The notes under the pieces were generated by a model. The model was not told the origin of the DNA. It worked only from the letters and a program-made list of their open reading frames with translations, and searched no databases. Below, in pieces: positions 16,875 through 25,059 of a stretch of 64,000 nt of DNA. The translations under genes were made by a program, and so were the position numbers. Within the stretch, counting starts at the first letter, position 1. Every line of letters begins with the position of its first letter. Source of the DNA: Pelomonas sp. Root1237 (GTDB lineage Bacteria > Pseudomonadota > Gammaproteobacteria > Burkholderiales > Burkholderiaceae_C); the NCBI RefSeq assembly GCF_001425055.1, contig NZ_LMDK01000001.1, positions 83,763 through 147,762 on the forward strand, read 5' to 3'.

Positions 16875-17960
16875 ATGCAAACGCACCTCCCCACCCGCCT
16901 AGAAGCCCTGACTCGCCCGCTGCGCGCCGCGCTGCAGCACCCCTGGGTGGCGGCCATCGTGCGCGAGAGCGCCGTCGAGGACAGCCTGCAGGCCCTGCAC
17001 CCGCTGCTGTCGCTGCATCAGGTGAAGGCCCGGGTGGTGAAGTGCATCGCCGAGACGGCCGACACCCGCACGCTGGTGCTGCGCCCCAACGCGATGTGGC
17101 GTGGTGCCCGCGCCGGGCAGTTCGTGTCGCTGACCGTGGAGATCAACGGCCGCCGCCACGAGCGCATGTACTCGCTGACGTCGCGCCCGGGCTCGCGCCT
17201 GCTGGCGATCACGGTCAAGCGACAGGGGCGGGTGTCCACGCATCTGCATGAGAGCGTGCGCGTGGGCGATGTGCTGACGCTCGGCCCGGCGATGGGCGAG
17301 TTCGTGCTGCCCGCCGTGTTGCCGGACAAGATCCTGCTGCTCAGCGCGGGCAGCGGCATCACGCCGGTGATGGCCTTGCTGCGCGAGCTGCAGGCGCGCG
17401 GCGCGGCCGACCGTGTGGTCTTTGTGCACAGCTGCCGCAGCCCGGTCGAACAGATCTTTGCCGCCGAGCTGGCAGCCATGCCCGGGCTGCGCCGGGTGCA
17501 GCATTTCAGCGCCAGCGCCGGCCACCTCACGCCGGCTGGGTTGCAAGCGCAGGTGCCCGACCTGGCCGAGCGCGCCACCTGGGTGTGCGGCCCCGCCGGG
17601 CTGATGGATGCGATACACGCGCACTGGCAGGCGCACGGCATCACCGCGCCGCTGCACAGCGAACGCTTTGCCGCCGCGCCGCTGGCGGCCGAGCCGCTGA
17701 GCGCCCCGGTGCGCGTGCAGCTGCTGCGCAGCGCCACCGGCTTCGCGTCGCTGGGCGCTGCCCCGCTGCTGAACCAGGCCGAGGCCGCCGGCCTGGCGCC
17801 CAAGCATGGCTGCCGCATCGGCATCTGCCGCTCCTGCCAATGCGTCAAGCGCAGCGGCACGGTGCAGCACCTGCACACGGGCGAGCTGTCCAGCGCACCC
17901 AACGAACTCATTCGGCTGTGCGTCAGCGCCGCCCGCTCCGACCTCGAACTGGATCTATGA
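16875..17960 (+). CDS. Ferredoxin-NAD(P)H reductase partner of the acyl desaturase (DesC-like)
   Basis: A 361-residue oxidoreductase. The FAD-binding barrel runs about 50-145 (RMYSLTSRPG is the RxYS flavin motif). The NAD(P)-binding domain contains LLLSAGSGITPVMALLREL and ends WVCGPAGLMDAI. The C-terminal plant-type [2Fe-2S] domain has Cys313, Cys318, Cys321 and Cys349 (CX4CX2CX27C). This three-domain order matches DesC-type reductases that pass electrons from NADPH to a membrane acyl-CoA delta-9 desaturase. The desaturase gene follows on the same strand, but a 240-bp inverted-repeat segment now separates them. An operator palindrome abuts the start codon. Confidence 0.9.
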   Translation: MQTHLPTRLEALTRPLRAALQHPWVAAIVRESAVEDSLQALHPLLSLHQVKARVVKCIAETADTRTLVLRPNAMWRGARAGQFVSLTVEINGRRHERMYSLTSRPGSRLLAITVKRQGRVSTHLHESVRVGDVLTLGPAMGEFVLPAVLPDKILLLSAGSGITPVMALLRELQARGAADRVVFVHSCRSPVEQIFAAELAAMPGLRRVQHFSASAGHLTPAGLQAQVPDLAERATWVCGPAGLMDAIHAHWQAHGITAPLHSERFAAAPLAAEPLSAPVRVQLLRSATGFASLGAAPLLNQAEAAGLAPKHGCRIGICRSCQCVKRSGTVQHLHTGELSSAPNELIRLCVSAARSDLELDL

Positions 17961-18198
17961 GCCTAGAAACGGCAGTTGACCGCTTTCCACCGCATGCCAG
18001 TCCTCGCCTCATCAACGGTATGCACCCACGACGGCGCTCATCCAACAGGCAAGAACGCTACGCACCCGCCTGAGACGCGGTGGTGCACGCTGCCGGCGTT
18101 GCTCCTCTTCGTGGGCATGAGCCCACTTCATCGTCGCGCCTTGTCAGCGCACCCCACCGCGTCTCCTTCGGGCGCGTCCAACTGCCGTTTCTAGGCTC
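17959..18198. repeat. 240-bp nested inverted-repeat element between desC-like and desB-like genes
   Basis: The ends are a perfect 20-bp inverted repeat: GAGCCTAGAAACGGCAGTTG at 17959-17978 and its complement at 18179-18198. Inside is a second inverted repeat, 18072-18092 with 18145-18165, matching at 18 of 21 positions with a 12-bp perfect core (GAGACGCGGTGG). The left end overlaps the last two bases of the reductase stop codon, and the right end lies three bases before the desaturase ATG. It could be a MITE-like insertion or a structured RNA within the operon. No reading frame or flanking target duplication is evident. Confidence 0.8.
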
Positions 18199-18201
18199 GC
18201 C

Positions 18202-19263
18202 ATGCACACCCTGACCCGCCCCCAAGTCGATGAATTCCAGGCCGAGCTCGACGCCATCCGCGCCGGCGTCATGAACTCGCTCGGCCAGGCCGACGTCGAC
18301 CACATCCGCAAGATGATCGCGCTGTGCCGCGCCAGCGAGGTGGGCGGCCGTGCGCTGCTGCATTTCGGCGTCGGGCCCTTGAGCTGGATCGCCGGCGTGC
18401 TGGCGCTGGCCCACGCCAAGATCCTCGACAACATGGAGATCGGCCACAACGTCATGCACGGCCAGTACGACTGGACCGGCGACCCGGCACTGAACTCCCA
18501 GACCTTCGAGTGGGACATCGCCTGTGACGGCGAGGCCTGGCGCCATTCGCACAACGTCACCCACCACACCTACACCAACATCCTCGGCAAGGACCGTGAC
18601 CTGGGCTACTCGCTGCTGCGCATGACGCCCGAGCAGAAGTGGAAGCCGCGCCACTGGCTGCAGCCGCTGGCCAACCTGATGCTGGCCCTGGGCTTCCAGT
18701 ACGGCGTCGGCTCGCATGACCTGGAGCTGGGCCGCTACAAGCATGGCGCCGTCCCCAAGCCCGTGTTCAAGGAGCGCCTGAACCGCTTTCTGAGCAAGGT
18801 GGGCAAGCAGTGGTTCAAGGACTATCTGCTGTTCCCGGCGCTGGCGCTGTGGAGCGCGCCGCGCGTGCTGGCCGGCAATTTCGCGGCCAACCTGATCCGC
18901 AACCTGTGGACCTATGTGGTCATCTTCTGCGGCCACTTCACCGAGCATGTGGCCATCTACCGGCAGGAAGACTGCCTCAACGAGACCCGCGGCGACTGGT
19001 ATCTGCGCCAGCTGGCAGGCTCCAGCAACCTGACCGGCGGGCGTTGGTTCCACATCCTCACCGGCCACCTGAGCCACCAGATCGAGCACCACCTCTTTCC
19101 CGACATGCCCGCCCACCGCTACGTCGAGATCGCACCGCAAGTACAGGCGCTGTGCCGCAAGTACGGCCTGCGCTACAACACCGGCAGCCTGTTCAGGCAG
19201 TACCTGACGGTGATGAAGCGCATCCTGGTCAACACCTTGCCGCCCAAGACGGCTGCAGCCTGA
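18202..19263 (+). CDS. Membrane fatty-acid desaturase (DesB-like)
   Basis: A 353-residue di-iron enzyme that introduces a double bond into acyl chains, probably at delta-9, at the inner membrane. All three histidine boxes are present: H82xxxH86 (GHNVMHGQYD), HSHNVTHH at 115-122, and HQIEHH at 292-297. Hydrophobic segments lie near 55-72 and 195-250. Electrons would come from the upstream reductase, and the pair would be repressed by the FabR/DesT-like protein when unsaturated acyl-CoA is plentiful (inference from the Pseudomonas DesT-DesCB system). Its ATG follows immediately after the inverted-repeat segment, leaving no normal Shine-Dalgarno outside that element. Confidence 0.92.
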   Translation: MHTLTRPQVDEFQAELDAIRAGVMNSLGQADVDHIRKMIALCRASEVGGRALLHFGVGPLSWIAGVLALAHAKILDNMEIGHNVMHGQYDWTGDPALNSQTFEWDIACDGEAWRHSHNVTHHTYTNILGKDRDLGYSLLRMTPEQKWKPRHWLQPLANLMLALGFQYGVGSHDLELGRYKHGAVPKPVFKERLNRFLSKVGKQWFKDYLLFPALALWSAPRVLAGNFAANLIRNLWTYVVIFCGHFTEHVAIYRQEDCLNETRGDWYLRQLAGSSNLTGGRWFHILTGHLSHQIEHHLFPDMPAHRYVEIAPQVQALCRKYGLRYNTGSLFRQYLTVMKRILVNTLPPKTAAA

Positions 19264-19310
19264 AGATTCAGGCAGGATGCAGGTCCGATCACCGACCTGC
19301 ATCCGCCATC

Positions 19311-19895
19311 ATGGGCAACCGACTTTCACAGATCGCCACGCGCACCGGCGACGACGGCACCACCGGCCTGTCCGACGGCAGCCGCGTGCCCAAGACCCAT
19401 CTGCGCGTGCAGGCCATGGGTGATGTCGACGAGCTGAACTCCAACCTCGGCCTGCTGCTGGCCGAACCCCTGCCCGACGACATCCGCGACCTCATCGTCA
19501 CCATCCAGCATGAGCTCTTCAACCTGGGTGGGGAGCTGTCCTGGCCGGGCGGCGAACTGCTGAAGGACGCCGCCGTGCTGCGCTTGGATGAAGCGCTGGA
19601 GCACTACAACGAGCATCTGCCGCGGCTCAAGGAATTCATCCTGCCGGCCGGCACGCGCAGTGCGGCAATCGCCCATGTCTGCCGCACGATTGCCCGCCGT
19701 GCCGAGCGCGCCGTCATTCAGGTAGCCACCGCCGAGCCCGTGCGCGCCGCGCCGCGCCAGTACCTGAACCGCCTGTCCGACCTGCTCTTCGTGCTGTCCC
19801 GCGTGCTCAACCGCGCCAACCTCGACGGCCTGGGTGGCGACGACGTCTACTGGCAGAGCGAGCGCATGAAGCGGCTGGACGCGGCCGACAACTGA
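19311..19895 (+). CDS. PduO-type cob(I)alamin adenosyltransferase
   Basis: A 194-residue enzyme that transfers the 5'-deoxyadenosyl group of ATP to reduced corrinoid, giving adenosylcobalamin. Signature elements are TRTGDDGTTGLSDG near the N-terminus (ATP binding), DVDELNSNLG, LPAGT, CRTIARRAERAV and YLNRLSDLLFVLSR. The length matches the PduO/MMAB family of trimeric four-helix bundles. It lies 47 bp after the desaturase gene with no functional link and no cobalamin riboswitch upstream. It may serve a B12-dependent enzyme encoded elsewhere. Confidence 0.93.
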   Translation: MGNRLSQIATRTGDDGTTGLSDGSRVPKTHLRVQAMGDVDELNSNLGLLLAEPLPDDIRDLIVTIQHELFNLGGELSWPGGELLKDAAVLRLDEALEHYNEHLPRLKEFILPAGTRSAAIAHVCRTIARRAERAVIQVATAEPVRAAPRQYLNRLSDLLFVLSRVLNRANLDGLGGDDVYWQSERMKRLDAADN

Positions 19896-19910
19896 AGCCC
19901 AGGGGCCCAT

Positions 19911-20327
19911 ATGCAAATCACCGGTCAATGCCACTGCGGCGCCATCCGTTTCTCGGCGACTGCCGATCCCGCCAAGGTCTTTGCCTGCCACTGCGCGGAC
20001 TGCCAGATCATCTCCGGCGGCCCGTTCCGCGCGGTGATCGCCGTTCCGGCGGATCAGGTCGAACTGGTGGGCACGCCCAAGCAGTATGTGAAGGTCGCAG
20101 CCAGCGGCAACCGCCGTGCACAGGCCTTCTGCGGGGATTGCGGCACCCAGCTCTTCGCCACGGAAGCCGACGTACCCGAGACGCTGAACATCCGCCTGGG
20201 CTGCGTGAACGAGCGCGCCCAGCTCAAGCCCGTGGTGCAGGTCTGGAAAGACTCGGCCATGCCCTGGCTGCCTGAGCTGGACAGCACCCCGGCTCACATG
20301 CGCGGCCGCGACAGCCCGCTAGCCTAG
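19911..20327 (+). CDS. GFA-family zinc protein (Mss4-like fold)
   Basis: 138 residues with the full set of zinc cysteines of the glutathione-dependent formaldehyde-activating enzyme family: Cys7/Cys9 (QCHCG), Cys26/Cys28/Cys31 (CHCADC) and Cys74/Cys77 (CGDCG). Most family members are not proven formaldehyde enzymes, and the length (shorter than true GFA) fits the uncharacterised subgroup. It lies 15 bp after the adenosyltransferase gene. Its stop codon overlaps the stop of the convergent yqjK-like gene. Confidence 0.88.
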   Translation: MQITGQCHCGAIRFSATADPAKVFACHCADCQIISGGPFRAVIAVPADQVELVGTPKQYVKVAASGNRRAQAFCGDCGTQLFATEADVPETLNIRLGCVNERAQLKPVVQVWKDSAMPWLPELDSTPAHMRGRDSPLA

Positions 20328-20629
20328 CGCTTGCGCCGGCCCCAGACCTTGTAGGCCAGCCAGGCCCAGCGCAGCCCGCGCCAGAGCTTGCCACGTCGGT
20401 CTGCCCCCGCGCCGGCAAACAAGGCCGCTCCGCCGCCGGCCGCGGCGAGCACGATGGGGTTGGACAGCAGATCGCGCCAGGCCAGGATGCGCAGCACCCA
20501 GCCGTCAGCGCGCTGGCCGATATCGTCCACCGACAGTGCAGCCTGGCCGCGCATCAACTCGGATGCCAGCAGCAGATTGGCCTTGCGCTCGCTGCGCAGA
20601 GCCGGGTCGGCCGGGATCCTGGGGATCAT
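20324..20629 (-). CDS. YqjK-like small membrane protein
   Basis: 101 residues: a charged helical N-terminus, one hydrophobic segment (NPIVLAAAGGGAALFAGAGA) and a very basic tail (KVWGRRKR). It is the last gene of the DUF883-YqjE-this operon. Its ATG overlaps the YqjE stop as ATGA, so it is translationally coupled. Position and topology match the yqjK place in the yqjCDEK-type locus; sequence identity to YqjK is not obvious. Confidence 0.75.
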   Translation of the reverse strand: MIPRIPADPALRSERKANLLLASELMRGQAALSVDDIGQRADGWVLRILAWRDLLSNPIVLAAAGGGAALFAGAGADRRGKLWRGLRWAWLAYKVWGRRKR

Positions 20630-21009
20630 GGCCCTGGCCGGCGCAGCGCTTCGGCGTCAGCGCGCAACTCACCGATGCTGGACTGGAACAGGCTAGCCGG
20701 CTGATCGATCAGCTTCTTTACCTTGAGCACGGCGACGACGGCCGCAACGATCAGAACGACCGTACCGCCGCCCAGAGCCAGCAGCCGGTGATCGTCCCAG
20801 AAGGCGACCGTGATCAACACCAGCCCCATCAGCAGGCCAAAGCCCGCCAGCAACGCGGCCAGCACCGCCCAAAGCAGCAGGCTGGCGATACGCTCCTTCT
20901 CCTCCTGGGCCTCGATGGCAAACAGCTCAAGCCGAATGCGGCTGAGCGTCAGCAACGACACCCCGAGCCGCCGCAGCGGCGCGGAGACGGGTTCCTTGGC
21001 GTCGCTCAA
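20626..21009 (-). CDS. YqjE-like phage-holin-superfamily membrane protein
   Basis: 127 residues with two long transmembrane helices (LLLWAVLAALLAGFGLLMGLVLITV and LALGGGTVVLIVAAVVAVL) and a charged N-terminal helix (LSRIRLELFAIEAQEEKERI), typical of YqjE/Act-206-like proteins. The assigned start is TTG at 21007-21009; no ATG is close and the ribosome site is weak. It is encoded between the DUF883 gene and the YqjK-like gene. Homologues are stationary-phase or stress-linked membrane proteins of unknown mechanism. Confidence 0.83.
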   Translation of the reverse strand: MSDAKEPVSAPLRRLGVSLLTLSRIRLELFAIEAQEEKERIASLLLWAVLAALLAGFGLLMGLVLITVAFWDDHRLLALGGGTVVLIVAAVVAVLKVKKLIDQPASLFQSSIGELRADAEALRRPGP

Positions 21010-21016
21010 GCGGGGC

Positions 21017-21325
21017 TCAGCGGCGGCCGATCAACACGCCAATCGCAAGGCCCACGGCTGCCGCGGCACCGATGGCCTGCCAGGGGTTGGCATGCACATA
21101 GTCGTCGGTGGCGACGGCGGCATCCTTGGCGCGCTGGAGGGCTTCGTGCTGGGCGTCCAGCAGCTTGTCCTTGGCACCGGACAGCCGGTCCTGGATGCGG
21201 GCGCGCAAGGCCTTCACCTCGCCGTCCGCCTTGTTGGTCGTGGCCGTCATCAGCGCGTCGATGTCTTCCATCACCGCACGGAAGTCCGAGGCCAATTTTT
21301 CCTTCGCCTGGCTGGTATCACTCAT
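21017..21325 (-). CDS. DUF883 / ElaB-YqjD-family membrane-anchored protein
   Basis: 102 residues: an amphipathic coiled-coil-like body (EKLASDFRAVMEDIDALM through LLDAQHEALQRAKDAAV), the conserved HANPWQAIGAAAAVGLAIGVLIGRR tail containing the single C-terminal transmembrane helix, and the GRR end typical of the family. ElaB/YqjD homologues are inner-membrane, ribosome-associated stress proteins. AAGGAG before the ATG at 21323-21325 sets the start; a 10-codon upstream extension is possible. First gene of the three-gene operon. Confidence 0.9.
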   Translation of the reverse strand: MSDTSQAKEKLASDFRAVMEDIDALMTATTNKADGEVKALRARIQDRLSGAKDKLLDAQHEALQRAKDAAVATDDYVHANPWQAIGAAAAVGLAIGVLIGRR

Positions 21326-21419
21326 CGCTGGCTCCTTGATCGGGGGATCAAACACGCTTGCAGCCTAACGCGATTGGACATGGCCTGACATGCCCCACCA
21401 CGATTGAAGCGGGCTTGTC

Positions 21420-22388
21420 CTACAAGGCCGCGGCCGCTTGCCGCAAGCGCTGCGCATAGGCCTCGCGCAAGGCGGCCGGCGCCAGCACCTCCACCTGGCC
21501 GGCATGGCGCAGCAGGTCCATCAGCAACTCGGTGTCATCGACATAGGGCAGGCGCAGCCGCCAGCGGCCGTCGGGCAGGAATTCGCTCTGCTGGGCCGGG
21601 TGCCATTCCTCGCGCGACACCCAGGCCGCCGTGCCGGCGCTGAAGACCAGCTCGGCCTCGCGCGGCGTGCCACCGGCGAAGATGCCGTAGCCCTGGTCGA
21701 GTTCGGCTTCCAGCTCGGCCAGGGGCACAGGCCGGGCGTCGGCGTCCAGCAGCGTCGCCGCCTCGATGCCGTCCAGGGCAAAGCGGCGATAGGCGTCGCT
21801 GGCATGGCACCAGGCATCCAGATACCAGGCGTGGCGATGATGCACGAGGCGCTGCGGCGAGACCTCGCGTTCGCTGCCCGCCCCATCGCGTTTCTTGCGG
21901 TAGCGGATGGCCAGGCGCTTGCGCTTGACGACAGCGCTGCCCACGGTCTCGAAGCTGTCGCTGGCCATGCGCCGGCGTGCCGTGCCAATCAGCCTGACGC
22001 GCCGCCGCAGCTCATCGGCCTCGGCCGCATCCACGCCCAGCATGCCGGTGATCTTGTCGAACATGGGCTGCAGGTGGCGGCCCACGACACCCTGCTCATC
22101 CAGGCCGGCCAGCATCTGCTGCATGGTCAGGAGGGCGTGCAGTTCGGCCTCGTTGAACCAGACGCCCGGCAGCTCATGCTTGCCGCCACGCCACTGCTGG
22201 CCGAAACGGTAGCCGTTTTCGCCGGCGTCGTACTCGATGGGCGCGTCCAGCCGCTCCCGCAGGTAGGCCAGGTCGCGCTTGAGCGTGGCTGGCGACACCT
22301 CCAGCGCCTCGATCAACTCGGCGAATGACACGCAGCCGCGGGAGCGGATCAGCTGCTCGATCTTGTAAAAGCGTTCGGTGCGGTCCAT
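21420..22388 (-). CDS. WYL-domain transcriptional regulator (YafY family)
   Basis: 322 residues. An N-terminal HTH_11 winged helix (RFYKIEQLIRSRGCVSFAELIEALEVSPATLKRDLAYL) is followed by a long helical linker and a WYL domain around 165-260. There the usual tryptophan-tyrosine-leucine stretch appears as HHRHAWYLDAWCHA, with ALDGIEAATLLD following. A WCX-like C-terminal extension completes it. WYL domains sense ligands, often nucleic acids or small nucleotides. The gene is isolated and divergent from the PEP-CTERM gene; no defence genes are adjacent, so the target is unknown. Confidence 0.9.
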   Translation of the reverse strand: MDRTERFYKIEQLIRSRGCVSFAELIEALEVSPATLKRDLAYLRERLDAPIEYDAGENGYRFGQQWRGGKHELPGVWFNEAELHALLTMQQMLAGLDEQGVVGRHLQPMFDKITGMLGVDAAEADELRRRVRLIGTARRRMASDSFETVGSAVVKRKRLAIRYRKKRDGAGSEREVSPQRLVHHRHAWYLDAWCHASDAYRRFALDGIEAATLLDADARPVPLAELEAELDQGYGIFAGGTPREAELVFSAGTAAWVSREEWHPAQQSEFLPDGRWRLRLPYVDDTELLMDLLRHAGQVEVLAPAALREAYAQRLRQAAAAL

Positions 22389-22510
22389 TCGGGTTTTCTC
22401 AGTGCCCCGACCGCTGGCATCTCTGCACACTCGGCGGGCTTGAATCGGCCAACAAATCAATAGCCTGCTTCACGGATGCCAAACATCCGGGAGCAGGCAG
22501 GGAGAGTGAC

Positions 22511-23629
22511 ATGAATCCGTCGACATCATTCTTGCGTCAAATCTGCGCGGGACTTTTCTGGGCAGCCCTTGGCGCCGAGTGCATGGCTGCAGCGCCGACC
22601 TATTCGGTCACACCGCTGGCCGTGCAATCGCTATATCCCACCAGCTATGCCAAGGACCTCAACAACGCCGGCCAGGTGACTGGGCTGGCCTATCTGCCCA
22701 ATGCCAATGGCGCGACGTATAGCTTCCTGTACGGCAGCGGCAACACGGTAAACATCGGCGGCCTGGGCGGGACCAATCCGCTGGGCAACGGGTACAGCCC
22801 CACCGACGCCCAAGCCATCAACGACGTCGGCCAGGTGGTGGGCGGGTCCTATTCCAGCAGCTATCCCGACATCCGTGCCTTCCTCTACAGCAACGGGCAG
22901 ATGACCGACCTGGGCACGCTGGGCGGAAGCTTCAGCCAAGCCTACGGCGTCAACAACGCGGGTGAGGTCGTAGGAATGTCGGTCACCGCCGGCAACAAGA
23001 ACTCCGCGACCTTCCTCTACAGCGGCGGGCAGATGATCAATCTGGCCACCCTGGGCGCCAGCTTCACCGACGTCACGGCCATCAACAACCACAGCCAGAT
23101 CCTCGGCACTGCCGGCGGCCATGCGGCCATCTTCAGCCAGGGCGCAATGACGGACCTCGGCACCTTGGGGTCGGCCCTCAGCATTCCGGCGGCCATCAAC
23201 GATGGGGGTCAGGCCACCGGATATTCCTACACCGCGGACAGCTTCACTCGCGCCTTCCGGTACAGCGGCGGGCAGATGATCGATCTGGGCACCCTGGGCG
23301 GCTCCTACAGCCAGGGCAAAGACATCAACGCCGCGGGCGACGTCGTTGGCATTTCCAACAACGGCATCGACGGCTTCGGTCATGGCTTCCTCTACACGGG
23401 CGGCACCATGTACGACCTGAACAACCTGGTCGGCTCGTCCGACTGGCTGATCGGCGAGGCCCAGCGGATCAACGACAACGGAACCATTCTTGCGTCCGGC
23501 TGCCATCAGCAGCAGGGCTGCATGTCCTTGCTCCTCAGCGTGACCAGCGTGCCCGAACCGGGCTCAATGGCCCTGACCCTTGCGGGGGTCGCCGTGGTGG
23601 GCGCCAAGCTGCGCCGGCGCCGCGGCTGA
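22511..23629 (+). CDS. HAF-repeat PEP-CTERM exported protein
   Basis: 372 residues. A signal peptide ends near GAECMAAAPT. It is followed by about six tandem HAF-type repeats of roughly 45 residues, each with an INDxGQVVG core and a F(L/R)YSxGQMxDLGTLGG unit; these probably form a beta-propeller-like fold. The tail is VPEPGSMALTLAGVAVVGAKLRRRRG: the PEP motif, a hydrophobic helix and a basic end that exosortase/archaeosortase-type enzymes recognise for surface sorting. Proteins of this kind usually accompany exopolysaccharide clusters. No exosortase is in the window. GGAGAG lies upstream of the ATG and a terminator lies downstream. Confidence 0.92.
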   Translation: MNPSTSFLRQICAGLFWAALGAECMAAAPTYSVTPLAVQSLYPTSYAKDLNNAGQVTGLAYLPNANGATYSFLYGSGNTVNIGGLGGTNPLGNGYSPTDAQAINDVGQVVGGSYSSSYPDIRAFLYSNGQMTDLGTLGGSFSQAYGVNNAGEVVGMSVTAGNKNSATFLYSGGQMINLATLGASFTDVTAINNHSQILGTAGGHAAIFSQGAMTDLGTLGSALSIPAAINDGGQATGYSYTADSFTRAFRYSGGQMIDLGTLGGSYSQGKDINAAGDVVGISNNGIDGFGHGFLYTGGTMYDLNNLVGSSDWLIGEAQRINDNGTILASGCHQQQGCMSLLLSVTSVPEPGSMALTLAGVAVVGAKLRRRRG

Positions 23630-23650
23630 ATTTCCGTCGGCCTTCCGAAG

Positions 23651-23672
23651 GGCACCTTACGGTGCCTTTTTT
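23651..23672 (+). terminator. Rho-independent terminator after the HAF/PEP-CTERM gene
   Basis: GGCACC, loop TTAC, GGTGCC, then TTTTTT; 21 bp after the stop codon. Textbook stem and U-tract. Confidence 0.9.
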
Positions 23673-23783
23673 ATGCGCATCTGATTTTTTTCACAGGGTA
23701 GATCACCTATTGAGCTACCTGGCTCACAAACTGATATCCAAGGCCCGCGACTCTCAGGCGTGCCTCTCAATCAGGAGTCAGTC

Positions 23784-24836
23784 ATGCAAGCCGTCATCAA
23801 CGCCCAGATCACCCCCCGCCTCCAGAGCAGCCCGCTGGTCCAGTTCGACCTGGACATGGACGACACCTCTGCTCTGGTCAGCGCCCACGAGCGCACCGGC
23901 CTGGCCCTGGGCCGCGACTACGCCCTGCATGGCATCACGCCGCCCATCGCCCATCTCTACCCGCAGTCGCCACTGCAGCGCGGCTGGCTGGCCTCACGTG
24001 GCCGCCCGGTGCGCACGCCGGCCAGCCCGCAGGTCGAGCGCTGGCTGGCCCTGCGCACCCACGCCTGGGCACGCGGCCGCAGCTTCGAGGACATCCAGCT
24101 TACGCCGCACCATCTCGCCCAGCTGGAAACCCAGCACTGCCCCATCAGCCGGGAGTTGCTGGACGGCGAGAGCACCAGCATCGACCGCGTCCGCGACGAC
24201 GCTGGTTATGCGGCCGGCAACCTGGCCGTCATGAGTCGCCGCGCCAACCGGGCCAAGGGGCATCGCAATCACCAAGCGCTGGCGGACATGGCCGCCAGCT
24301 GCGCCGCCGGCCCCATCACGCGCATTGGCGGCCTGGCCGAGGCCGAGTGGCAGCGCCTGGCTGTGCTGGCCAGCTTTGTCACACCGCTGAGCCACGAGCA
24401 AGCCGCGCTGATTCCGCTGCACGTGCTGCCGCCCAATCGCCTGCGTCTGTTCAATCCCATCCAGGCCCTGCAGGCCCTGGTCACACGCCAGCTCGCCACG
24501 CCCGGCTGGAGCGCCCGCCTGAGCCGCCTCGAGGCCCTGCTGCCCACCGACACGCTGCGCACCGACTTCAACCGCTTCCTGCTCGCCCTGGCCCCTCGCG
24601 TGCTGGCGGCTGCCGAGCTGCAGGAGCCGCATCAGATCCGCTGGGCACTTGAAGATGCCTGGACCCTGCCCCTGGTGCAAAAGCGCTGGGCCCGCTTCGC
24701 GCTGCAGCTGACGGCCGAGCAGGCGGAGAACCTGGTCGAGCGCGCGGCCGCCAAGAAGCTCAGCCCCGTGCACATCCAGCGCCACGACGACGCCACCGAT
24801 GGCTGGGCCCTGGCCACTGGCGGTTACGCGGCTTGA
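23784..24836 (+). CDS. Uncharacterised protein with an HNH-like core
   Basis: 350 residues, no signal peptide or transmembrane segment. Residues 117-158 read QHCPIS, then TSIDRVRDDAGYAAGNLAVMSRRANRAKG. That is the second half of many phage-type HNH modules, whose consensus is SIDRID...GYVPGNVxVISxRAN. The metal-binding Cys pair is reduced to one Cys and the usual catalytic His is not obvious, so it may be a degenerate or recombined nuclease domain. The rest is helical and unrecognised. AGGAG precedes the ATG. It is flanked by a terminator upstream and a dispersed repeat downstream, i.e. a stand-alone gene. Nuclease activity is doubtful. Confidence 0.72.
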   Translation: MQAVINAQITPRLQSSPLVQFDLDMDDTSALVSAHERTGLALGRDYALHGITPPIAHLYPQSPLQRGWLASRGRPVRTPASPQVERWLALRTHAWARGRSFEDIQLTPHHLAQLETQHCPISRELLDGESTSIDRVRDDAGYAAGNLAVMSRRANRAKGHRNHQALADMAASCAAGPITRIGGLAEAEWQRLAVLASFVTPLSHEQAALIPLHVLPPNRLRLFNPIQALQALVTRQLATPGWSARLSRLEALLPTDTLRTDFNRFLLALAPRVLAAAELQEPHQIRWALEDAWTLPLVQKRWARFALQLTAEQAENLVERAAAKKLSPVHIQRHDDATDGWALATGGYAA

Positions 24837-24842
24837 AATAGG

Positions 24843-24981
24843 ACCCCTCGTCCAGTCTCGCCCTGCTGAACGCGGGCGCGCCTGACCGGTCCCCCGAGGG
24901 GACGGCGACGCTTGCGGCGTTGAGCCGCAAGCACTTCGCCAGCGCGGGCCGGCTAGGGAGCGGCCCGGCGCTCGGCCCGGA
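24843..24981 (+). repeat. Dispersed hairpin repeat, copy 2
   Basis: Same family and order of modules as 1395-1536: GCTGAACGCGGG, GGTCCCC-CGA-GGGGAC, GCTTGCGGC-GTTGA-GCCGCAAGC, GGGCCGGCTAGGGAGCGGCCCGG. It begins within 10 bp of the upstream stop codon and lies between the convergent HNH-like and acetyltransferase genes. Confidence 0.85.
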
Positions 24982-25010
24982 ACACCCAGATACCTTGACG
25001 ACAGCACCAA

Positions 25011-25041
25011 GGAAAAGACAAAGCGCCCCGCAGGGCGCTTT
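25011..25041 (-). terminator. Terminator of the acetyltransferase gene
   Basis: AAGCGCCC-CGCA-GGGCGCTT stem (25021-25040), read on the minus strand and followed by TGTCTTTTCC, starting about 20 bp past the GNAT stop codon. Confidence 0.65.
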
Positions 25042-25059
25042 GCTCACGGTGCGATGGCC

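Noticed and set aside
19264-19310. Possible cobalamin riboswitch ahead of the adenosyltransferase gene
   Set aside because: The gap is 47 bp, too short, and no B12-box-like sequence is present.
20626-21009. Phage lysis gene, because of the holin-superfamily label
   Set aside because: The neighbours (DUF883 and YqjK-like genes) form the well-known chromosomal stress operon; no other phage genes are present.
22800-23420. Repetitive sequence that could be taken for a CRISPR or tandem DNA array
   Set aside because: The repetition is at protein level (HAF repeats of about 45 residues) with diverged codons and no short identical repeats with unique spacers.
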